DNA of 25,802 nucleotides from assembly GCA_009801015.1 (NCBI GenBank), contig VHZZ01009573.1, positions 27,343 through 53,144 on the forward strand. The letters run 5' to 3'. Source of the DNA: Silene noctiflora. Taxonomy: Eukaryota; Streptophyta; Magnoliopsida; Caryophyllales; Caryophyllaceae. Both the position numbers and the translations under genes were made by a program. The notes below the pieces were generated by a model, which was not told where the DNA came from, did no database searches, and saw only the letters and a list, made by a program, of their open reading frames with translations. Shown here piece by piece: positions 21,901 through 25,802 of the stretch (positions are counted from its first letter, which is position 1; each line of letters opens with the position of its first letter).

Positions 21901-23456
21901 TTTTTCTTTCTTTTAGTTAAGAAGTTTAAATGAGTAGGTAGATTATAGTCCAATGCATGAGTTCTTTACCAAACCTACATCTATTTGATGACTAAGATTG
22001 CAGTCGATTTTCCTTAGGACGGTTATATCCATCTAAAGTAAAAATACAGGTCAAATAACTCCGTATTATTCTATTTAGATAGATGAGATAAGAATTTTTC
22101 ATCTCCCACACATTTTGTTCTTTTGCTTGTTTAAACACGGAGAATCTTTTATTTTAACGTATATATAATTCTTTATATTTTAGTGATATTCTATAATCCG
22201 TATGTACATTAATTTTATTATTGTCCTAATTTTCTTTATTATTATTGCATAAATACCCCCTCATTTTTCCAACAATATCATTAATCTTATTACAATAAAT
22301 CTATTTCTCGCAAGTTATATTTTTTTAAAAATTAAAAGTACAAAATAAACATATTAGAATCTTAAAACACACACAACCGAATATAAAACAATAGATATTG
22401 GCATGCACGGTCGCCCGTCGTTGTTCGAACCTTTTGGAGTTAAAACACGTCAATACATTATTAGTAACAAAATTTAGGAATTGAATTACCACCAACTCAT
22501 AATATCTATACATAGTAAGACATATAAAAGTCGTGTTATCGGTGTATACAATATGAAATTTGACTATTACATACCCCTCTATACTTTACATATGTCGCTT
22601 TTATATTATGAGATATTTATTTCTCTTTTTAATATCTTCTTCTCTATATAACATGACACTGATTATCACTCGTATATCATATAAATTTTACGAGTATAAT
22701 TTCCTCAAAGACCGAGAACACGTTAAATTTTAAAAATATATTAAAAACGAAAAGAAAAAAAAAAACGAACGACACATTAATATATTTACACCTTTGATAA
22801 TTAATTTAATAAATGGATAAATGGAAATACAAGAAACGAGGTACGTTCAATTATTTCATTTAGTTTGACCTCTTGTCGTTTGACTAAAATTAACCTCAGA
22901 CTTAACCAAAAAGGTCGTTGCCTGTGGTCGGATGGTTTATCTCCGATTGCGAATACTGTTGTTATTGCTGATTTACTATCTATATAACGTAACTCTATGG
23001 TGCTTTTCTCAAAAAAAAAAAAAAAAAAAAAAAAAGAAGTGAAAAACAACGGTAAAAACAAGGAAAAAATTAACTTACAAGAACAGCAGCAGTAGTATTA
23101 TCATAACCAGTACCAGCAGAAGCAAAAACAACACCCGTAGCAAAATCCAAAATCCCGTAATTCGGATCCAAATAAGCCGGAACCGTTTTCTTAAGCCCAA
23201 AATACTCCGAAAAAAAGTCAGACGGGACACGACCGTTACAAAACCGTCCAGTAGGACGTCCACCTTCAAAATCCCTTCCATAAGGAGCAAAATCACTCTT
23301 AAGCAATGTTTTAATAGCATTGTTGTTTCCAGTATCGACCGATGAGTCCCCAAAGACTATTATCGCGGGGACTTTAGCCGATACCGGAAACAACAATGTG
23401 GTGGTGCACACTAATAAGAAAGTGCGACAAAGTATGAGTTTGTACGTTTTAGACAT
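18981..23456 (-). CDS. GDSL esterase/lipase (SGNH hydrolase), 3 exons, 354 aa, secreted
   Basis: Exons: 23456-23079, 21044-20555, 19177-18981 (378, 490 and 197 nt; frame intact, TGA stop). A hydrophobic N-terminus (about 5-27, ending FPVSA) looks like a secretory signal. SGNH blocks: FGDSSVDTGNN (nucleophile Ser38; the GDSL is GDSS here), ASAGTGYD (oxyanion Gly115), IGTNDF (Asn170), and WDSFHPTE near the C-terminus (Asp328, His331). Also typical are GRPTGRFCNGRVPSDF, SNPYYII and EACCGTGLFEMSYLC. Length and three-exon layout agree with the extracellular plant subfamily that includes At4g26790 (from memory). The substrate cannot be told from sequence; such enzymes hydrolyse ester or acyl groups in walls, cutin or lipids. 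Intron 1 (2.0 kb) and intron 2 (1.4 kb) are unusually long for the family and contain a fold-back MITE, a poly(A) run and a tandem duplication of the exon 2 end. No inactivating change is seen. Confidence 0.93.
20160..20610 (-). repeat. 197-bp tandem duplication across the GDSL exon 2 donor
   Basis: The unit containing the end of exon 2 and the start of intron 2 recurs 197 bases downstream in the transcript. GTACC lies at 20551 and again at 20354. Both units carry an AAATGATTC block, a TATATGGTAC or TATGGTAC donor-like site, a TTCTTACTGTTTA tract, a poly-T/A stretch, and ATAAATATTTA. The copies are diverged, with small indels. Confidence 0.85.
21548..21735. mobile_element. Fold-back MITE in GDSL intron 1
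   Basis: The left part holds a perfect hairpin: ACACTATCCGTC (21570-21581) with its complement at 21592-21603. The right part holds the same pair (21682-21693 and 21704-21715, one mismatch). Left end CAAATTCTCATTGAAGACGG and right end ACAAGCAAGAC match the family at 15427 and 25188. Confidence 0.7.
23011..23035 (+). repeat. A25 homopolymer in GDSL intron 1
   Basis: Twenty-five consecutive A, 43 bases inside intron 1 from the exon 1 donor. In the transcript it is a poly-U tract. It could be the tail of a retroposed sequence on the plus strand, but nothing upstream is recognisable. Confidence 0.9.
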
Positions 23457-23500
23457 TGTTGTTAATTTATGAGTTTTGGGAAAAATGGGATTTGTTGGTG

Positions 23501-23515
23501 ATTATAAATAATATA
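23501..23515 (-). promoter_or_regulatory. Possible TATA region of the GDSL gene
   Basis: The minus strand reads TATATTATTTATAAT, 45-60 nt before the ATG. This implies a very short leader of a few tens of bases. AT-rich surroundings make chance matches common. Confidence 0.35.
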
Positions 23516-24080
23516 TGGAGTTAGTTGATAAGTTGTTTGTTGGATGGTATTAATTAGGGTTAGGTTTTTTTTAACATACTTTTTGTATTGAGTGGTAGTT
23601 ATAATAATTTATTTAAAGTATGCTAAAAATGTAAAAGTACAAATTATTGATAGGTTTGTATGGGAGCAAGATGACCAAAATTGCAGACTTTTATCAGAGA
23701 ATCTATGGTGCATTGTTGTTATATTATTGTACGTGTGTCCAATGTGTCAATTGGGAACTTATTATCTGTTGATTTATGTCTCCATGGTACTTGTGTTCTG
23801 ATGGCGGAACGAGGATTTGTAAGTTGGAATCGAATAAATTTAGGCGGTAGTAAAAAAGTAAGGTAATTAAACTTGAAAAAAACTTTGAAATTAAATTTTA
23901 AATTTTTTATTGTCTAATAAGCAAGTGTTCTTGTTAATCTCCTAACTTTACCAGTATATTGCATATATCTTGACCTGTAGTTTTACTTGCGATTTTTATT
24001 AACCGGAGTATCATGAATTCATGATTGATCATTCTTTTATTAGATTATTAGATAGTACTCCAGGTTTATTAGGGTATATA
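23516..24080. other. Upstream spacer of the GDSL gene
   Basis: AT-rich DNA, with short open frames lacking recognisable domains. It should contain distal promoter elements of the GDSL gene, but no specific motif stands out. Confidence 0.5.
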
Positions 24081-24294
24081 CTCCATCTCGGTCATTTGTT
24101 TACCTTTAGTATAGTTTTAGCACAAAGACCAAAGAAAAAGGAGGATTGCCAATTATTCGATGATAAGTGGATTAAATTGAGTGTGGATGATCAAATTGTC
24201 TATCAAAGCTAGGCATTTTTAAAATAAAAAGGTAAACAATTGACTGAGACGCCCGAAAATAAAAAAGAGAAACAATTAACCAGAGCGAAGGGAA
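24081..24294. mobile_element. Stowaway-like MITE with duplicated right end
   Basis: TA then CTCCATCTCGGTCATTTGTT on the left. On the right there are two inverted versions in tandem, containing GGTAAACAATTGACTGAGAC and GAGAAACAATTAACCAGAGC, followed by TA at 24295. Length about 214 bp. The ends are diverged. Confidence 0.55.
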
Positions 24295-25187
24295 TATATT
24301 GTAATTAAGATCTATGCCAACCTTACAATTGAGGTTGGCTTGTTATCAAATTAAGTGTGACGGTGACAATTACCACCTATATATAGCCCCCGGCCCTAAA
24401 TTTCCGACCGCTTACAAAAATTAAGTCTGATGATGAAAATTACCACCTATAGGCCTCACAACACTAAAAAGCATGTATTTTCCGGTCGCAAATTTCCGTA
24501 AATTTATTTTTCCGATCAATCGTGTACAAAATAGTCTAATGTCCTTGCAAAAATGGATGGTTGTTATGGATCAAATTAGGAGGCAGATGAGTTGAGTCGG
24601 CTTAGCTTTAGGTCAATTTGGGTTTGAACTCAGCTAAGAGTTCAAACTCAAGCTCCATTCGAGCTTATCTCAACCCTAGGGCTTGAATTATAAGTAACTC
24701 TCGTTTAGGTCCGTTTTATTTGTTAATTTATATTATATCTAACGTTTTATATGGATTAGCTGTTTCAATAACGTGGAACACGTACACCTTGACAAATTAA
24801 CTGTTGTTTAAGAGAATAAAAAAGAAAAAGGAGGAAATATTATATTAAACTTATTCTAAGTGAAGTTTATAAAGCGTATTATACATTTTATCAAATTCAA
24901 TCCAAACTTAATTTCCTTATATATTACCGAGTGTTAAACCGAGTCGAAACTCCCTTAAATAGGTTAGTTGACCTCAATTAGCTAGGTTGCACTAAAGATT
25001 GTACGCGTTGCAATGGTATAACTAATAAAACGGTGCAAAACAGTTGGTTAGTTATTAAGATTACAGTTGCATATTTCCGTCACGGGGACGATCAATTAAA
25101 CGCCTCATGACAAGACTTATCATTTTTGTGTCGTGTGTGGATATTTTTGAACAAGCGTACCTTTTGAAAAGTGACATAAAAAAAATC
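24295..25187. other. Non-coding spacer with small repeats
   Basis: Contains a hairpin with GCCAACCT at 24316-24323 and its complement at 24332-24339; a 70-base-period duplication (AAATTAAGT.TGA ... AATTACCACCTATA at 24348 and 24418); and a perfect 10-bp inverted repeat GTTTGAACTC (24622-24631) with its complement at 24638-24647. No gene was seen. Confidence 0.6.
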
Positions 25188-25380
25188 ACAAATTCTCATT
25201 TGTGACGATCGATATCTGTCACATGCTTGCGACGGGTCAAGTAAAATCCACATGGCTTAAGAAGACAAATCATTTGTGATTCCCTATATATTTTAATTGT
25301 TGTCTTATCTACTCATGTGGGTAATACTTGACCCGTCACAAGCTTGTGACAGATATATCCGTCACAAGGAAATATATATC
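25188..25380. mobile_element. Fold-back MITE downstream of the spacer
   Basis: Long subterminal inverted repeats: ATCTGTCACATGCTTGCGAC then GGGTCAAGTA on the left, and the complementary TACTTGACCCGTCACAAGCT on the right. The left end CAAATTCTCATTTGTGACG matches the family at 15427 and 21548. Confidence 0.7.
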
Positions 25381-25385
25381 ATTAA

Positions 25386-25802
25386 GGGGGCGTTTGGTTA
25401 GGGGTGTAAAAAAAAGGGAAAGAGAATCAATATAAATGATTCCCTTTGTTTGTGTTGGTTTGATACAAACAAAGGGAATGAGATCCCTTCCTTTACCCTC
25501 AAGAACTCTACATCCATACCCCTCACCCCCCCAAGGTAACTCATTCCTTTCCCCATCACTACTTCTACCATTGCTGACTTTCCGACCCATCTTCAACCAC
25601 TGCCACCTACCACCAACTGTATGTCGGCACCGACGACCCCCACAATTACCGACCACCATCGCCGAACTGCCACCTCTTCCCTACCGTCACGCACATATTC
25701 CGTTTCATTGCCAATGATGGTCATCTACACCGAACACCATCAAACCGCCAACACGACCATAAAATCCGGCGTCCTCACCCCTAAACCCTCCCCCAACCGA
25801 GA
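25386..25802 (+). mobile_element. Left part of a non-autonomous DNA transposon, cut by the window edge
   Basis: Starts GGGGGCGTTTGGTTAGGGGT, a type of terminus common in small plant DNA elements. It contains a perfect 15-bp hairpin (25439-25453 with 25465-25479) and then a CCACC-rich low-complexity interior. The right end lies outside the window, so the class cannot be set. Confidence 0.4.

Noticed and set aside
22801..23061. Minus-strand open frame in GDSL intron 1
   Set aside because: It arises largely from the poly-T tract and lies within the intron; no domain is visible.

Overview
The window is an AT-rich plant nuclear segment. It carries three spliced protein genes with GT-AG introns, phase-consistent exons and full-length products. 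There are no bacterial features, no viral genes and no rRNA or bona fide tRNA genes. Transposon debris (Stowaway-type MITEs, fold-back MITEs, an LTR fragment) fits a medium or large eudicot genome. The palindrome-rich repeat near the left edge resembles repeats I associate with Caryophyllaceae, but that is weak recall and the species is unassigned.

Layout: 1-2100 is repeat-derived, with an LTR-retrotransposon-like end, palindrome array and short duplications. At 2275-7396 (+) lies a 9-exon gene for a 440-residue P5-type protein disulfide isomerase (PDIL2-2/2-3 type) with signal peptide, two CGHC sites and a KDEL tail. A canonical ER stress element lies about 150 nt upstream. At 16562-8373 (-) lies a 14-exon gene for a 759-residue ZW10/MIP1 homologue, an ER vesicle-tethering subunit. 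It faces the PDI gene tail to tail across about 1 kb. At 16563-18980 there is 2.4 kb of spacer with a G-rich block and one orphan exon-like segment. At 23456-18981 (-) lies a 3-exon GDSL esterase/lipase of 354 residues. At 23457-25802 there is spacer with MITEs and fold-back elements.

The three genes are not an operon or an obvious cluster. Two serve the endoplasmic reticulum (oxidative folding; Golgi-to-ER tethering) and the third encodes a probably secreted hydrolase. Only the PDI gene shows a clear stress-response element.

The main structural interest is non-coding: introns repeatedly rebuilt by tandem duplication and MITE insertion, including a 197-bp duplication that copied the exon 2 donor region of the GDSL gene. 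I found no convincing novel biological system.
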